In this document: one piece after another, positions 8,385-19,583 of the stretch
Numbering within the stretch: position 1 is the stretch's first letter
Layout: each line of letters opens with the position of its first letter
Assembly (NCBI GenBank): GCA_903918315.1
Contig: CAIXEA010000016.1
Coordinates: 1 to 64,000 of the forward strand
Source: an uncultured Acetobacteraceae bacterium
GTDB taxonomy: Bacteria; Pseudomonadota; Alphaproteobacteria; Acetobacterales; Acetobacteraceae
DNA length: 64,000 bases
Reading direction: 5' to 3'
Notes under the pieces: model-generated
Database searches by the model: none
What the model was told of the DNA's origin: nothing
The model's input: only the letters and a program-made list of their open reading frames with translations
Position numbers and translations under genes: made by a program

Positions 8385-10310
8385 TTAACCCAGGATGTCG
8401 GACGCCGCACGCAGGATATGGCGGGGTTCGCCGGCACGGCGCGTGCAGCCGATATGGTCGAGATATTCCAGCACCTGGATGGTCAGATTGCGCCCGATGC
8501 CGCTGCGCTGGTTGAAGGCGCCGGCGGTGAAGCCGGCCTCTTCGGATTCGGCTGCCAGGGCCGCCGCGATCTCGCCCAAAGCGATGACCCCGGCCGGGAG
8601 GTAGAAGCGGTTCGGGGCCACGCGCAGCAGCAGGCCGAACCGTTCCAGCCGGATCAGCGCCGCCTCCGTATCATCCGGTGACAATTTCAGCAGCTCGGCC
8701 AGTTCCCGCACCCGCGGCGGGCGCAGGGGTTCGGCGCCGATAGCCGGTTCGATGCGCGTCCAGAGCGCGGCATCGGCTGGCGCCAACTGGGCACGATGGC
8801 CTGGCAGGTGCAGCACGCCGCCGGTCTGGGCGATGTCACCGGCGTGGAGGCGATCGAGCAGCACGGCCTCGGCGACATCCTCCGGCCAGGCGCGCAGGCT
8901 GGCGAGCAGGGCCGCTTTGCCCGGGCCGGGCAAGGCCGGATGCTTGTCGTGCCAGGATCGCAGCGTGCGCAGCAGCGCCTGGCCCAGACCCGCGCTGGCC
9001 TCATCCGACATCAGGATGGGGCGGGATGGACGGCCAATGCGGGTGGCGGGCAGTCCGCTGGCCGCGGCGGTGACGCGCGCCGCGTCCAGATTGCGGGCGA
9101 GAGCGAAGCGCGCCAGATCGACCCAGCCCTCCGCCCGCAAAAGCGCCGCCAAAGCCGCGCCGGTGTCCGCCCGCAGCAGCGCCGTCAGGGAGGCCAGGCG
9201 CTGCTCGCGCGGCACCCGCCGGGTTGGCGGGAAGGGATCGACCACATGCCCGCCCGCGACCACCCGGCCCGTGGCGTCGTCGCGCAGGATCACCCGATCG
9301 CCCGCCAGCGACGCGGTGGGACGGTCGAGGACGAGATGGACGAACCCATCCTCCCCCGGCGGCAGGTCCCGCGCGCCCAGCACCAACGCCCGTCCCCGCA
9401 CGCTCGCCGCGCCGCTATGCACATGCACCCGATCGGCGTGCTTCAGCCCACGTCCGTCGATGGTGCGCAGCGTCACGTCCAGATGCGCGGTGGGCGCATG
9501 CAAAGCCGGGGCGATGAGCCAGTCGCCGCGATGGATTTTGGCCCGCTCGATGCGCGCGCCCGCGATCGCCAGCGCGCAACGGTCTCCGGCCGAGGCGGTC
9601 TCGGCCGCCGCATGATGCACCTGAATGCCGCGCACCCGGGCCGCGAGGTGGCTGGGTGACAGAAGCAGCCGATGGCCGACGGCGACGGCGCCGCTGGTGA
9701 CGGTGCCGGTGACGACCAGCCCGGTGCCCGGCACCAGGAAACCGCGATCGATCGCCAGCCGGAATCCCCCGGCGGCCGAGCGCCTGTGCCAGGAAGCGGC
9801 CTTGGCCGCGATCCAGCGCCGTACGGCCTCGATCCCGGTGCCGACGAGGCTGGAGACCGGTATGATCACCGGCGCGTCATAGCCGGAGCGGGCGAGGAGG
9901 TCGCGCACCGCGGTGGCCACGGCCTCGACCCGCGCGCTGTCCACCCGGTCGATCTTGGTGATGGCGACGGCGACGTCTTCGATGCCCGTCAGCCGCAGCA
10001 CCGCCAGATGCTCATGCGTTTGCGGCATCGGCCCGTCATCGGCGGCGACGACCAGCAGCACGCTGTCGATCGACAGCACACCGGCCAGCATGTTGGTCAG
10101 GAACCGTTCGTGGCCCGGGACATCGACGAAGCCGATGATCGTGCCATCGGGCAGCGCGGTATGCGCGAAGCCCAGATCGATCGTCATCCCCCGCGCCTTT
10201 TCCTCCGGCAGCCGATCGGCGTCGATGCCGGTGAGGGCGCGGATGAGGGCGGTCTTGCCGTGATCGACATGACCGGCGAGGGCGATGATCATGCCCGGCT
10301 CATGCGCCAT
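8385..10310 (-). CDS. selB: Selenocysteine-specific translation elongation factor SelB
   Basis: MIIALAGHVDHGKTALIRALTGIDADRLPEEKARGMTIDLGFA..DVPGHERFLTNMLAG; 641 aa with long C-terminal winged-helix region. Confidence 0.92.
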   Translation of the reverse strand: MAHEPGMIIALAGHVDHGKTALIRALTGIDADRLPEEKARGMTIDLGFAHTALPDGTIIGFVDVPGHERFLTNMLAGVLSIDSVLLVVAADDGPMPQTHEHLAVLRLTGIEDVAVAITKIDRVDSARVEAVATAVRDLLARSGYDAPVIIPVSSLVGTGIEAVRRWIAAKAASWHRRSAAGGFRLAIDRGFLVPGTGLVVTGTVTSGAVAVGHRLLLSPSHLAARVRGIQVHHAAAETASAGDRCALAIAGARIERAKIHRGDWLIAPALHAPTAHLDVTLRTIDGRGLKHADRVHVHSGAASVRGRALVLGARDLPPGEDGFVHLVLDRPTASLAGDRVILRDDATGRVVAGGHVVDPFPPTRRVPREQRLASLTALLRADTGAALAALLRAEGWVDLARFALARNLDAARVTAAASGLPATRIGRPSRPILMSDEASAGLGQALLRTLRSWHDKHPALPGPGKAALLASLRAWPEDVAEAVLLDRLHAGDIAQTGGVLHLPGHRAQLAPADAALWTRIEPAIGAEPLRPPRVRELAELLKLSPDDTEAALIRLERFGLLLRVAPNRFYLPAGVIALGEIAAALAAESEEAGFTAGAFNQRSGIGRNLTIQVLEYLDHIGCTRRAGEPRHILRAASDILG

Positions 10311-10347
10311 GACCAGGCAAGCCCGGTCATGGCGTTATCCGGACGCC

Positions 10348-12456
10348 TCAATCGCCAACCTCGATCACCGCATCGACCGCGTAGGCGCCTTCGCCCTCTG
10401 GCATGGCGAAGACCGGGTTGAGGTCGATGGATTGCAAGCGCGGACCGGCCGCGACGGCGAAGGCGGACAGGCGGGACAGGGTGTCCGCCAGCGCCTTCAC
10501 ATCGGCCTTCTTGCGGCCGCGCGCGCCCAGCAACAGGGGCGCGCCCTTGATGGAACGGATCATCTCCTCCGCCACATCCGGGCCGAAGGGGCAGCGGTGG
10601 AACACCACATCCTTGAGGATTTCCACGAAGATGCCGCCGAGCCCGAACATCGCCATCGGGCCGAAGACGGGGTCGCGATGGATGCCGAGGATGCATTCCA
10701 CCCCGCCTTTGAGCTGCTTCGCGACCAGCACGCCTTCGATCCGGGCGGTGGGCGCGGCGGCTTTGGCGCGGGCGATGAGGGTATCGAAACCCGCCCGCAC
10801 GGCATCGGCGTCGGACACGTCCAGCAGCACACCGCCGATTTCGGATTTGTGCAGGATGTCCGGCGACAGGATCTTCATCACCACCGGGAAGCCGAATTTT
10901 TCCGCCGCCGCCACGGCGCTGGCCGCGTCCACGCATTCCGCTTCGGGGGCCGACTGAATGCCCGCGGTGGCCAGCAGGCGCTTGGCTTCGGCTTCCGTGG
11001 GCGTCACGGCCGGTAGGGTGACGGCCGGAACCGCCGGGGCGGGCAGACCGGCGGGCTTGGCGAAGGCGTCGCCGAAGCGGCCCATGGCGTCGATCGCGAC
11101 GACTGCGCGGGTGGGGTCTTCATGCACCACCCAGCCATCCGCTTCGAGCTCATCACGGCCTTCCGGCGGGACGATCACCGACAGGGCATAGAGGCGATCG
11201 GGGTTTTCGTCTTTGACCAGGTTCAGCTGCTCGCGGATCGCCGGCCAGCGGCGGGACGAGGCGGTCATGCTGAAGAAGCCCAGCACGGCGGAATAACCGC
11301 CGTCGCGGACCATGGACTCCGTGAAGGTCTTCACCAGGGAGATATCGTTGGTCACCTGCGCGGTGGCATCGACCGGGTTGCGCGGGGCGCAGAAGGGCAC
11401 CAGTTCGCGCAGGCGCTTCTGCGCCTCCACGGGCATTTCCGGCATCGACAGGCCAATGCTCTCAGCGGTGTCGCTGATCAGCACGCCGGCGCCGCCTGAC
11501 ACGGTGATGACGCCCAGCGTGTTCCTGACCGGGTAGATCTTGCGGGTCGCGGTATGGGCGATGTCCAGCATCTCTTCGGAGTTGCGGGCGCGGTAGACGC
11601 CGAATTCCCGCATGATGGCCTCGGTGACGGCGTCGTCGCCGGCAATGGAGGAGGTGTGGGATTTGGCCGCCTTGGCGCCGAGTTCGGATCGCCCGACCTT
11701 CTGCATCACCACCGGCTTCTTGGCGGCGCGCGCGGCTTCGAGGGCGGCGATCAGGCCGGGGGCTTCGCGAATGCCCTCGGCATAGACCGCGATCACGTCG
11801 ACTTCGGGGTTTTCGGCGAGCCAGCCGATGCACTCACCCACGGTCACATCGCCTTCGTTGCCGGTCATGACGCAGAGCGAGGCACCAATGCCGCGGTTGC
11901 GGGCCAGCGTATAGAGATGCGTGCCATAGGCGCCGGACTGGGAGGCAATGCCGATGCGCCCCGGCACCGGCCAGCCGCTGTCGAAAGACGATGAGAAGGT
12001 CGCGTAGTAGGAGCGGCGCGCGTCGAACACGCCGAGGCAGTTCGGCCCCAGGATGCGCATGCCGTAGGAGCGCGCGGTGGCGACCATCTTGTCCTGCGCG
12101 ACGGCCCCGGCATCGTCCATCTCCGCGAAGCCGGCGGTGAACATGACGACGGCCTTGACGCCCTTCTTGGCCAGATCCTCGATCGCGGCGGCGGCGACTT
12201 CGGAGGCAACAGCGACGATGGCGACGTCAGGCACTTCCGGCACATCCATGATCGACGCATAGGCCTTCAGGCCCTGGATTTCCGCGCGGTTCGGGTTGAT
12301 CGGATACAGCCCGCCCTGGAACCCCTGCGATTTCATATAGGCGATCGGCCGCCCGCTGATGCGCGTGGGATCGGAGGAAGCCCCCAGCACGGCAACCGAG
12401 CGGGGGGCAAGCAATGGCGTGAGGCCGGAGAACCGCGTGGACATGGTTTGTGACAT
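10348..12456 (-). CDS. Acetate-CoA ligase (ADP-forming)-like acyl-CoA synthetase, fused subunits
   Basis: LLAPRSVAVLGASSDPTRISGRPIAYMKSQGFQGGLYPINPNR; CoA-binding plus ATP-grasp regions. Confidence 0.88.
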   Translation of the reverse strand: MSQTMSTRFSGLTPLLAPRSVAVLGASSDPTRISGRPIAYMKSQGFQGGLYPINPNRAEIQGLKAYASIMDVPEVPDVAIVAVASEVAAAAIEDLAKKGVKAVVMFTAGFAEMDDAGAVAQDKMVATARSYGMRILGPNCLGVFDARRSYYATFSSSFDSGWPVPGRIGIASQSGAYGTHLYTLARNRGIGASLCVMTGNEGDVTVGECIGWLAENPEVDVIAVYAEGIREAPGLIAALEAARAAKKPVVMQKVGRSELGAKAAKSHTSSIAGDDAVTEAIMREFGVYRARNSEEMLDIAHTATRKIYPVRNTLGVITVSGGAGVLISDTAESIGLSMPEMPVEAQKRLRELVPFCAPRNPVDATAQVTNDISLVKTFTESMVRDGGYSAVLGFFSMTASSRRWPAIREQLNLVKDENPDRLYALSVIVPPEGRDELEADGWVVHEDPTRAVVAIDAMGRFGDAFAKPAGLPAPAVPAVTLPAVTPTEAEAKRLLATAGIQSAPEAECVDAASAVAAAEKFGFPVVMKILSPDILHKSEIGGVLLDVSDADAVRAGFDTLIARAKAAAPTARIEGVLVAKQLKGGVECILGIHRDPVFGPMAMFGLGGIFVEILKDVVFHRCPFGPDVAEEMIRSIKGAPLLLGARGRKKADVKALADTLSRLSAFAVAAGPRLQSIDLNPVFAMPEGEGAYAVDAVIEVGD

Positions 12457-12578
12457 TTCCCTTGTTTGCGACTGGCGTTCGCCGCCGATCCTACGGTTAG
12501 GGAGTTTGGCGGGGGTTTACGGGTTCGGCAAGCTTTGGTCGGGGTGGGTTTATCGGCGTTTGCCGTTTCAGCGGCTGC

Positions 12579-13313
12579 TTATTTCAAGGCATCCGCATAA
12601 GCCGTGACGGTCGGGCCGAAGCCGCGCTCCAGCGCATCGGCGGTCAGTTCATGGCCGATGGAGGCTTCCGCCAGGAATGGCACGGCTTTCATCAAGGGTG
12701 GAATGTTTCGCAGGTTGAGATCATGGCCGGCATTGACCACCAGCCCGGCCGCCGCCGCGGCGCGGGCGGTTGCCGCGATGGCCGCCAGCACCGCCGCATG
12801 CTCGTTCTTATGGAACGCAGCGGCGTAGGCGCCGGTGTAGATCTCGATCCCATCGGCGCCGGACTCGATGACCCGCGTGACGACCGTCGGATCAGGATCG
12901 GTGAACAGAATGACCCGGCAGCCCAGTGCTTTGATCGCCGCGATGGCGGGGGCCGCGATGGCCAACTGGGCCGTGTCGAGCCTCCAGCCTTCTTCCGAGG
13001 TGAAGGCCCCCGGCGCATCCGGCACCAGGGTGCATTGCTCCGGCAGGGATTGCCGCAGGATATCCATGAGGCGCTCATCCGGATAGCCCTCGATATTGAA
13101 TTCCATCGCCGGGCGGTGCGGGCGCATCAGCGCGCTCAGCGCCGGCACATCGCTGGCGCGGATATGGCGTTCATCGGGGCGAGGATGCACGGTCAGGCCC
13201 TTGGCACCGGATGCGAGCGCGATCCGGGCGAAGTGCAGGACATCGGGAACGCCGGTGTGGCGCGAATTGCGCAGCAGGGCGACTTTATTGAGGTTCACGG
13301 ACAGACGGGCCAT
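12579..13313 (-). CDS. pdxJ: Pyridoxine 5'-phosphate synthase
   Basis: LSVNLNKVALLRNSR..GAKGLTVHPRPDERHIRASDV..EFNIEGYP..GIEIYTGAYA..NAGHDLNLRN. Confidence 0.92.
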   Translation of the reverse strand: MARLSVNLNKVALLRNSRHTGVPDVLHFARIALASGAKGLTVHPRPDERHIRASDVPALSALMRPHRPAMEFNIEGYPDERLMDILRQSLPEQCTLVPDAPGAFTSEEGWRLDTAQLAIAAPAIAAIKALGCRVILFTDPDPTVVTRVIESGADGIEIYTGAYAAAFHKNEHAAVLAAIAATARAAAAAGLVVNAGHDLNLRNIPPLMKAVPFLAEASIGHELTADALERGFGPTVTAYADALK

Positions 13314-13424
13314 GGCGTCATCCTAACGCACGGGGGCAGCGGCGCCACCCCTGGGATGGCCGCTGCAACCATAGTAGCCTCCCGGCGCGGGCAATGACCC
13401 GCGTGATATGGGGGAAATGGCGGC

Positions 13425-14477
13425 ATGAGGGCGATGTACTGGATCATGGGGCTGCTGCTGGCGGCAATGCCCCTGGCGGCGCGGGCGCAGACGGAGGCGG
13501 TCTACCCACTCGGGCGGTTCGCATTCGAAAACGGTGGCGAAATCCCGGACATGCGGGTGGGCTACGTGACCTGGGGCACGCTGAACGCGGCCAAGGACAA
13601 TGCCATTCTGGTCGTGCCGGGCACCAGCGGTGGTCGCCATAGCTACGACGCCCATATCGGGCCCGGCAAAACCTTCGATACCGACAAATATTTCGTCATT
13701 GGCTGCGATCCCATCGGCGGCGGCACCTCGTCCTCCCCCAAGGACGGGCTGGGAACCGCGTTCCCGCGCTACACCATCCGCGACATGGTGCGCGCGCAGC
13801 ATGAGATGGTGACCAAGGGCCTGGGCATCAGCAAGCTGCGCGCAGTGGGCGGCGGCTCGATGGGTTCGTTCCAGACGGTCGAATGGGGGGTCAATTTCCC
13901 CGACGCCATGGCGGGCCTGATCATGATCGTGCCGGCCGCGCGCAGCGATCACCATTTCGCCGCGGTGGTGGATGCCTTCGCGGCCATGTTGACGCTGGAC
14001 CCGAAATATCAGGACGGCAAATACACCGAAAACCCGGTGGAAGGCATTCGCCGCGCCGCGCTGATCTATTTCCCCTGGACCAGCAGCGACGAATATCTGG
14101 TCTCCCTGACCGAGGAACAGTTCGAGGCCGGCAAGAAAGCGGCCGGCGATGCCTGGGTGAAGACCTGGGACGCCAACAGCATGCTGTGGCGCTATTTCGC
14201 CAGCCGCAACTTCGATGCCTCCACGCCCTTCGGCGGCGACATGATGAAAGCGCTCGGCCAGATCAAGGCGCCGGCGCTGCTGCTGCCGAGCATGACCGAC
14301 CGCACCATTCCCGGCTATCTGACGCGGGAACTGTATCGCGGCCTGCGCGGTCCGGTCATTTATGCCGAGATCCCGTCGATCCGCGGTCACTCGGCCGGCA
14401 GCCAGCCGCCGGGTTCGGCGGAATATGCCTATGTCAGCGAGAAGATCAGCGGCTTTCTGGCCGGGCTGAAATACTGA
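13425..14477 (+). CDS. Secreted alpha/beta-hydrolase, MetX-like fold
   Basis: Signal peptide; GTSGGRHSYD, CDPIGGGTSSSP, GGGSMGSFQTVEWGVNFPD nucleophile elbow. Confidence 0.8.
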   Translation: MRAMYWIMGLLLAAMPLAARAQTEAVYPLGRFAFENGGEIPDMRVGYVTWGTLNAAKDNAILVVPGTSGGRHSYDAHIGPGKTFDTDKYFVIGCDPIGGGTSSSPKDGLGTAFPRYTIRDMVRAQHEMVTKGLGISKLRAVGGGSMGSFQTVEWGVNFPDAMAGLIMIVPAARSDHHFAAVVDAFAAMLTLDPKYQDGKYTENPVEGIRRAALIYFPWTSSDEYLVSLTEEQFEAGKKAAGDAWVKTWDANSMLWRYFASRNFDASTPFGGDMMKALGQIKAPALLLPSMTDRTIPGYLTRELYRGLRGPVIYAEIPSIRGHSAGSQPPGSAEYAYVSEKISGFLAGLKY

Positions 14478-14483
14478 TAGGCG

Positions 14484-16370
14484 CTATCGCTGGAGGACGG
14501 CGCGGACCTCCTCCAGCGTGGCTGGGTCCTCGATCGTCGGCGGCGTGGCGACGGTCTCACCATCGGCGATGCGCCGGATCACCGCGCGCAGGATCTTGCC
14601 CGACCGCGTCTTCGGCAGGCGCGGCACCACACGGGCGTCGCGGAAGGCGGCGACCGGCCCGATCCGCTCGCGGATGAGGGCGACGAGTTCGGCGGCGATC
14701 TCGGCTTCGGGCCGGTTGACGCCGGATTTCAGCACCACCAGGCCGAGCGGCGTCTGGCCCTTCAGCTCATCCTTCGCACCGAAGACCGCGCATTCGGCGA
14801 CATCCTTGTGAGAGGCCAGGACCTCCTCCATCGAGCCGGTGGACAGGCGATGGCCGGCGACATTGATGATGTCGTCGGTGCGGCCCATCACCCAGACGTC
14901 GCCATTCGCGTCCACCACGCCGGCGTCGCCGGTGCGGTACCAGCCGGGGAAGTCGGACAGATAGGCCGTGCGATAGCCATCGTCGTTCTGCCACAAAGTC
15001 GGGCCGCAGCCGGGGGGCAGCGGCAGGCGGATGGACAGATTGCCGGTGGTGCCGCGTGGCAATACATGCCCGTCGTCGTCCAGCGCATGCAGATCATAGC
15101 CGGGGCAGGCGCGCCCGCCCGATCCCGGCGTGAACGGGAACAGGCCATATTGCCGGAAGCCGGAGGTGATCGCCCAGCCGGTTTCCGTCTGCCACCAATG
15201 GTCAACCACCGGCTTGTTCAGCAATTCATGCGCCCACACCGCCGTCGGCGGATCGCAACGCTCCCCGGCCAAATACAGGGCTTCCAATGCTGACAGGTCA
15301 TAGGACGCGGCCAGCGTGCCCTCGGGGTCCTGCTGCTTGATGGCGCGCATCGCGGTGGGGGCGGTGAACAGGATTTTCACCTTATGCTGGGCGCAAACCC
15401 GCCAGAATGCGCCGGCGTCGGGGGTGCCGACGGGCTTGCCCTCATACATGATCGAGGTGCAGCCGCGCAGCAGCGGTGCATAGACGATATAGCTATGGCC
15501 GACGACCCAGCCGACATCGGAGGCGGCCCAGTACACATCCCCGGCCTCGACGCCGTAAAGCATCTTCATCGAATTCCACAGCGCCACCGCGTGGCCGCCA
15601 TTGTCGCGCACCACGCCTTTCGGCCGCCCGGTGGTGCCGGAGGTGTAGAGGATATAGAGCGGATCGGTCGCCGCGACCGGCACGCAGTCATGCGGTTCGG
15701 CGGCCGCCTCGGCTTCGAGCAGATCGAAATCCCGGCCTGGCGTCAAAGCGGCGATTTCCTGCGGCCGTTGCAGGATCAGGCAGGCATCGGGCTTGTGCGG
15801 CGACAGGCCGATGGCGGCGTCCAGAAGGGGCTTGTATTTGACCACCCGCCCGGGTTCGAGACCGCAGGAAGCGGAGAGGATCACCTTCGGCTTCGCATCC
15901 GCGATGCGGGTGGAGAGTTCGGCCGCCGCAAAGCCACCGAATACCACCGAATGCACCGCGCCGAGGCGGGCGCAGGCCAGCATGCCGATGGCCGCTTCCG
16001 GCACCATGGGCATATACAGGATCACCCGATCGCCGCGCGTCACGCCCAGCTTTGCCAGCGCCCCGGCGGTTTTGGCGACCCGGGTTTGCAGGTCGCGATA
16101 GGTGAAGGTCTTGAGTTGCCCGGTCATCGGGCTGTCCCAGATCAGCGCGGCCTGATCACCACGTCCGGCTTCGACATGGCGATCGACGCAGTTGTAACAG
16201 GTGTTCAGCTCACCGCCGGCGAACCATTGGCCATAGGCGCCGAGGCCTGGCGCGAAGATCGTGTCCCACCGTTTGGTCCAGGATATGCCTTCCGCGGCCG
16301 CGGCCCACCAGGTCTGTGGATCGGACTGCCAGGCGGCATAAGCTTGGTCGTAGGCCACAGCGGCGTTCAT
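14484..16370 (-). CDS. prpE: Propionyl-CoA synthetase / acetyl-CoA synthetase family
   Basis: [83 protein letters not shown]. Confidence 0.88.
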   Translation of the reverse strand: MNAAVAYDQAYAAWQSDPQTWWAAAAEGISWTKRWDTIFAPGLGAYGQWFAGGELNTCYNCVDRHVEAGRGDQAALIWDSPMTGQLKTFTYRDLQTRVAKTAGALAKLGVTRGDRVILYMPMVPEAAIGMLACARLGAVHSVVFGGFAAAELSTRIADAKPKVILSASCGLEPGRVVKYKPLLDAAIGLSPHKPDACLILQRPQEIAALTPGRDFDLLEAEAAAEPHDCVPVAATDPLYILYTSGTTGRPKGVVRDNGGHAVALWNSMKMLYGVEAGDVYWAASDVGWVVGHSYIVYAPLLRGCTSIMYEGKPVGTPDAGAFWRVCAQHKVKILFTAPTAMRAIKQQDPEGTLAASYDLSALEALYLAGERCDPPTAVWAHELLNKPVVDHWWQTETGWAITSGFRQYGLFPFTPGSGGRACPGYDLHALDDDGHVLPRGTTGNLSIRLPLPPGCGPTLWQNDDGYRTAYLSDFPGWYRTGDAGVVDANGDVWVMGRTDDIINVAGHRLSTGSMEEVLASHKDVAECAVFGAKDELKGQTPLGLVVLKSGVNRPEAEIAAELVALIRERIGPVAAFRDARVVPRLPKTRSGKILRAVIRRIADGETVATPPTIEDPATLEEVRAVLQR

Positions 16371-16542
16371 CGCGGCGCTTCCCTTATCAATGTGGGCTCT
16401 CGCGCGCTTGTCCCCCTCGTATAGGACGCGGTCAAGCACCTGGATCAATGACAGGCCTGTAACCGCGCGTTTGGCGCGGAAGGGTCTTGCGCGGCAGGCC
16501 CCGGGAGTGGTTCCTGCGCGTCGAAGAAAGCGGAGTACGCAG

Positions 16543-17304
16543 ATGCGCATGAACGGTCTGGCGGCGATTGTCACCGGCGGGGCTTCGGGACTGGGGGCGG
16601 CGACGGCCGCGCGGCTGGCGGCAAGCGGGTGCAAGGTCGCGGTGGTCGACATCAATGAGGCCGCGGCCCAGACCTCGGCCGCCCGCTTCGGCGGTCTGGG
16701 CATCCGCTGCGACGTGAGCGACGCGGCATCGGCCGAAGCGGCCGTCGCGGCGGCGCGTGCGGTTCATGGCATCGCGCGCATCCTCGTGAACTGCGCCGGC
16801 ATCGGCAATGCCGGCCGAGTGGTCGGGCGCGACGGACCCCTGGCCCTCGATGCGTTCGAGCGTGTGATCAGGGTCAATCTGATTGGCACTTTCAACATGC
16901 TGCGCCTCGTCGCGGCCGATATGAGCGGCGCCGAACCGTTGGACGAGAATGAGCGTGGGGTGATCATCAACACCGCCTCGATCGCGGCATTCGATGGACA
17001 GATCGGCCAGGCGGCTTATGCCGCGTCCAAGGGCGGCGTGGCCAGCATGACCCTGCCGATCGCGCGCGAACTCGCGCGGGCTGGGGTGCGGGTTATGACG
17101 ATCGCACCGGGCCTGTTTCACACCCCGATGGTGGCAGCGCTGCCAGCGGAGATTCAGGCCAGTCTCGGCGCCAGTATTCCCTATCCGCCGCGTCTGGGAT
17201 TGCCGGAGGAATACGCCGCCTTGGTCGAGCACATCGTGTCGAACCGCTTTTTGAACGGGGAGACGATCCGTCTGGACGGCGCGCTTCGAATGGCACCGCG
17301 CTAG
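16543..17304 (+). CDS. Short-chain dehydrogenase/reductase, 3-hydroxyacyl-CoA dehydrogenase-like
   Basis: [58 protein letters not shown]. Confidence 0.88.
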   Translation: MRMNGLAAIVTGGASGLGAATAARLAASGCKVAVVDINEAAAQTSAARFGGLGIRCDVSDAASAEAAVAAARAVHGIARILVNCAGIGNAGRVVGRDGPLALDAFERVIRVNLIGTFNMLRLVAADMSGAEPLDENERGVIINTASIAAFDGQIGQAAYAASKGGVASMTLPIARELARAGVRVMTIAPGLFHTPMVAALPAEIQASLGASIPYPPRLGLPEEYAALVEHIVSNRFLNGETIRLDGALRMAPR

Positions 17305-17549
17305 CTGTCGTTTCCAAGGACGTTGTCCCATCCTTGTCCTGATTGTGCTTGCGCCATGGCCGCCAGCCTCACGCGCCGCCTTCCGCCCGGGAAGGAAAGG
17401 GCAGGATTGTGTTCGAACAGCTTGACTTTTAGGCGGTTCCTCCTGATACCGCGCCCGTTGCGCGTGAGCGGGCGTCCGTTTTCGGCCAGTGGGCCACGGG
17501 CGCGATCGTTGCGGTAGATTTCGCAACCGAGCCATCGACAGGACCCGAT

Positions 17550-19583
17550 TTGACCGACCCCTCGACCGCCCAGGCGGAACCGACCGAACACGCGCCACTT
17601 GATGAGTTGTCGAGTGGCGTACCGGCCCCCGTGGCCGTCCCCGACCCTGCCCCCGAGGCAGTGTTGGCTGCTGCCGTGCCGGATGACGCCGGCCCCGCCG
17701 CCGAAGAGCCCGCTGCCCAGCCGCTGCCCGTGCAACAGGAACTGGCCTTGATTGGCCTCCCGCTTGCTGATGGTGCGCTCGCGCGGGATGACGCGATCGT
17801 CGCCTCGATGACTGAGGAATCGGGCGAGTACGGGGCTGATTGGGTCGTCGATTATGCCGGCGATCCGGACGATCCCGATGACGCGCCATCCACGGATGAG
17901 GCCTCGGCGGACGCGGTGCCGGTTGAGCCCGTCCGGCCGCTGTTTTCCGATCTTGGTTTATCGGATGAGGTCCTTCGAGCCGTCGCGGATATGGGCTACC
18001 GGCATCCGACCCCGATCCAGGAACAGGCTATTCCTTATGTCCTGATGGGGCGGGACGTGCTGGGTACAGCGCAGACCGGCACCGGTAAGACGGCCGGCTT
18101 CACGCTGCCCATGATCGACATCCTGTCCGGCTCCCGCGCGCGGGCGCGCATGCCACGCAGTCTGATCCTGGAACCGACGCGTGAACTGGCCCTGCAGGTG
18201 GCCGAGAATTTCGTGCAGTACGGCAAATATCTGAAACTCACGCATGCCCTGATCATTGGCGGCGAGAGCATGTCGGATCAAAAGGACGTCCTGAACAAAG
18301 GCGTCGACGTGCTGATCGCCACGCCTGGCCGTCTGATCGACATGTTCGAGCGTGGCACGATCCTGTTGACCGATGCCAAGCTGCTGGTCATCGACGAAGC
18401 GGATCGCATGCTGGATATGGGCTTCATCCCGGATGTGGAGCGGATTGTCTCCATGCTGCCCCCGGGTCGGCAGACCTTGTTCTTCTCCGCGACGATGGGG
18501 CCGGAAATCAAGCGGCTGGCGGATGCGTTCCTGCAGAATCCCAAAGAGATCGCGGTATCGCGGCCGGCATCCGTCGCGACCACGATCACGGCGGGTCTCG
18601 CTCTGGTCGCCGAACACGATAAGCGGGAAGCGCTGCGCCGCCTCATCCGGACAGAGAATGTCCAGAACGCGCTGATCTTCTGCAACCGCAAGGTCGATGT
18701 CGATATCCTCCATAAATCGCTGACCAAGCACCAGTTCAGTGTGGGCGCTCTGCATGGTGATCTGTCGCAGACCGTGCGTTTCGCGACGCTGGAGAAATTC
18801 AAGGCCGGTGATCTGCGTTTGCTCGTATGCTCCGATGTGGCGGCGCGCGGCATCGACATCGGCGGCCTGTCGCATGTGTTCAATTTCGACGTCCCGCATC
18901 ATGCTGAAGACTACGTCCACCGCATTGGACGGACGGGTCGCGCCGGATTGGAAGGCCGTGCCTTCACCATTGCCGCGCCGACCGATCGGTTCGCGGTTGA
19001 AGCGATTGAAAAGCTGACCGGTCACCCCATTCCGCCCGTTCGGGTCGAAGGACTTGATCCCGTCGACTGGGCGGAGGACGACGGGCGCAAGCGCCGCGGC
19101 CGTGGGGGCGCCCGCAAGGCGGAGCCTCGCAAATCCAGCAGCCGCGATAAGGCCCCTCGGGAGGATAAGGCCCCTCGGGAGGATAAAGCCCCTCGGGAGG
19201 ATAAACCAGCCCGCGAAGGCCGCCCGCCGCGCGAACGCAGCCCCCGCGCGCCCAGGGAGGCCGTCGTTCCCGTGGTCGAGGATATCGTGCCCGTGGCCAT
19301 GCCGGTTGCGATCGAACGTCCGCGTGGCGATCGTGACCGTGACCGTGACCGTGACCGTGATCGTGATCGGGGGGGCGAACGCTATCGCGACCAGCCCCGC
19401 CGTGAGCCGGCGCGCATGGAGCAGCCCCGTACGGTTGATTCCCGTTCAGGTGATTACTGGCGCGGCCGCCGCGACGATGATCTCGGGCCGTCGGTTCTCG
19501 GGTTTGGCGATGACGTGCCGGCCTTCATGTTCCTGCGCGCCCGCACCCTCCAACTGAGCCCGGAGACGGAGACCGAAGCATGA
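17550..19583 (+). CDS. DEAD-box ATP-dependent RNA helicase with acidic N-terminal and repetitive charged C-terminal extensions
   Basis: [42 protein letters not shown]-terminal APRED and RD repeats. Confidence 0.93.
   Translation: MTDPSTAQAEPTEHAPLDELSSGVPAPVAVPDPAPEAVLAAAVPDDAGPAAEEPAAQPLPVQQELALIGLPLADGALARDDAIVASMTEESGEYGADWVVDYAGDPDDPDDAPSTDEASADAVPVEPVRPLFSDLGLSDEVLRAVADMGYRHPTPIQEQAIPYVLMGRDVLGTAQTGTGKTAGFTLPMIDILSGSRARARMPRSLILEPTRELALQVAENFVQYGKYLKLTHALIIGGESMSDQKDVLNKGVDVLIATPGRLIDMFERGTILLTDAKLLVIDEADRMLDMGFIPDVERIVSMLPPGRQTLFFSATMGPEIKRLADAFLQNPKEIAVSRPASVATTITAGLALVAEHDKREALRRLIRTENVQNALIFCNRKVDVDILHKSLTKHQFSVGALHGDLSQTVRFATLEKFKAGDLRLLVCSDVAARGIDIGGLSHVFNFDVPHHAEDYVHRIGRTGRAGLEGRAFTIAAPTDRFAVEAIEKLTGHPIPPVRVEGLDPVDWAEDDGRKRRGRGGARKAEPRKSSSRDKAPREDKAPREDKAPREDKPAREGRPPRERSPRAPREAVVPVVEDIVPVAMPVAIERPRGDRDRDRDRDRDRDRGGERYRDQPRREPARMEQPRTVDSRSGDYWRGRRDDDLGPSVLGFGDDVPAFMFLRARTLQLSPETETEA
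19146..19205 (+). repeat. 18-bp tandem repeat (GATAARGCCCCTCGGGAG, three units plus a partial) encoding DKAPRE
   Basis: Direct reading of three consecutive near-identical units. Confidence 0.85.
19331..19366 (+). repeat. 6-bp tandem repeat (CGTGAY)n encoding Arg-Asp repeats
   Basis: tcgtgaccgtgaccgtgaccgtgaccgtgatcgtga. Confidence 0.85.

Noticed and set aside
19331-19366. Short (CGTGAC)n repeat as a regulatory or CRISPR-like array
   Set aside because: It is in frame inside the helicase gene and encodes an Arg-Asp tail.
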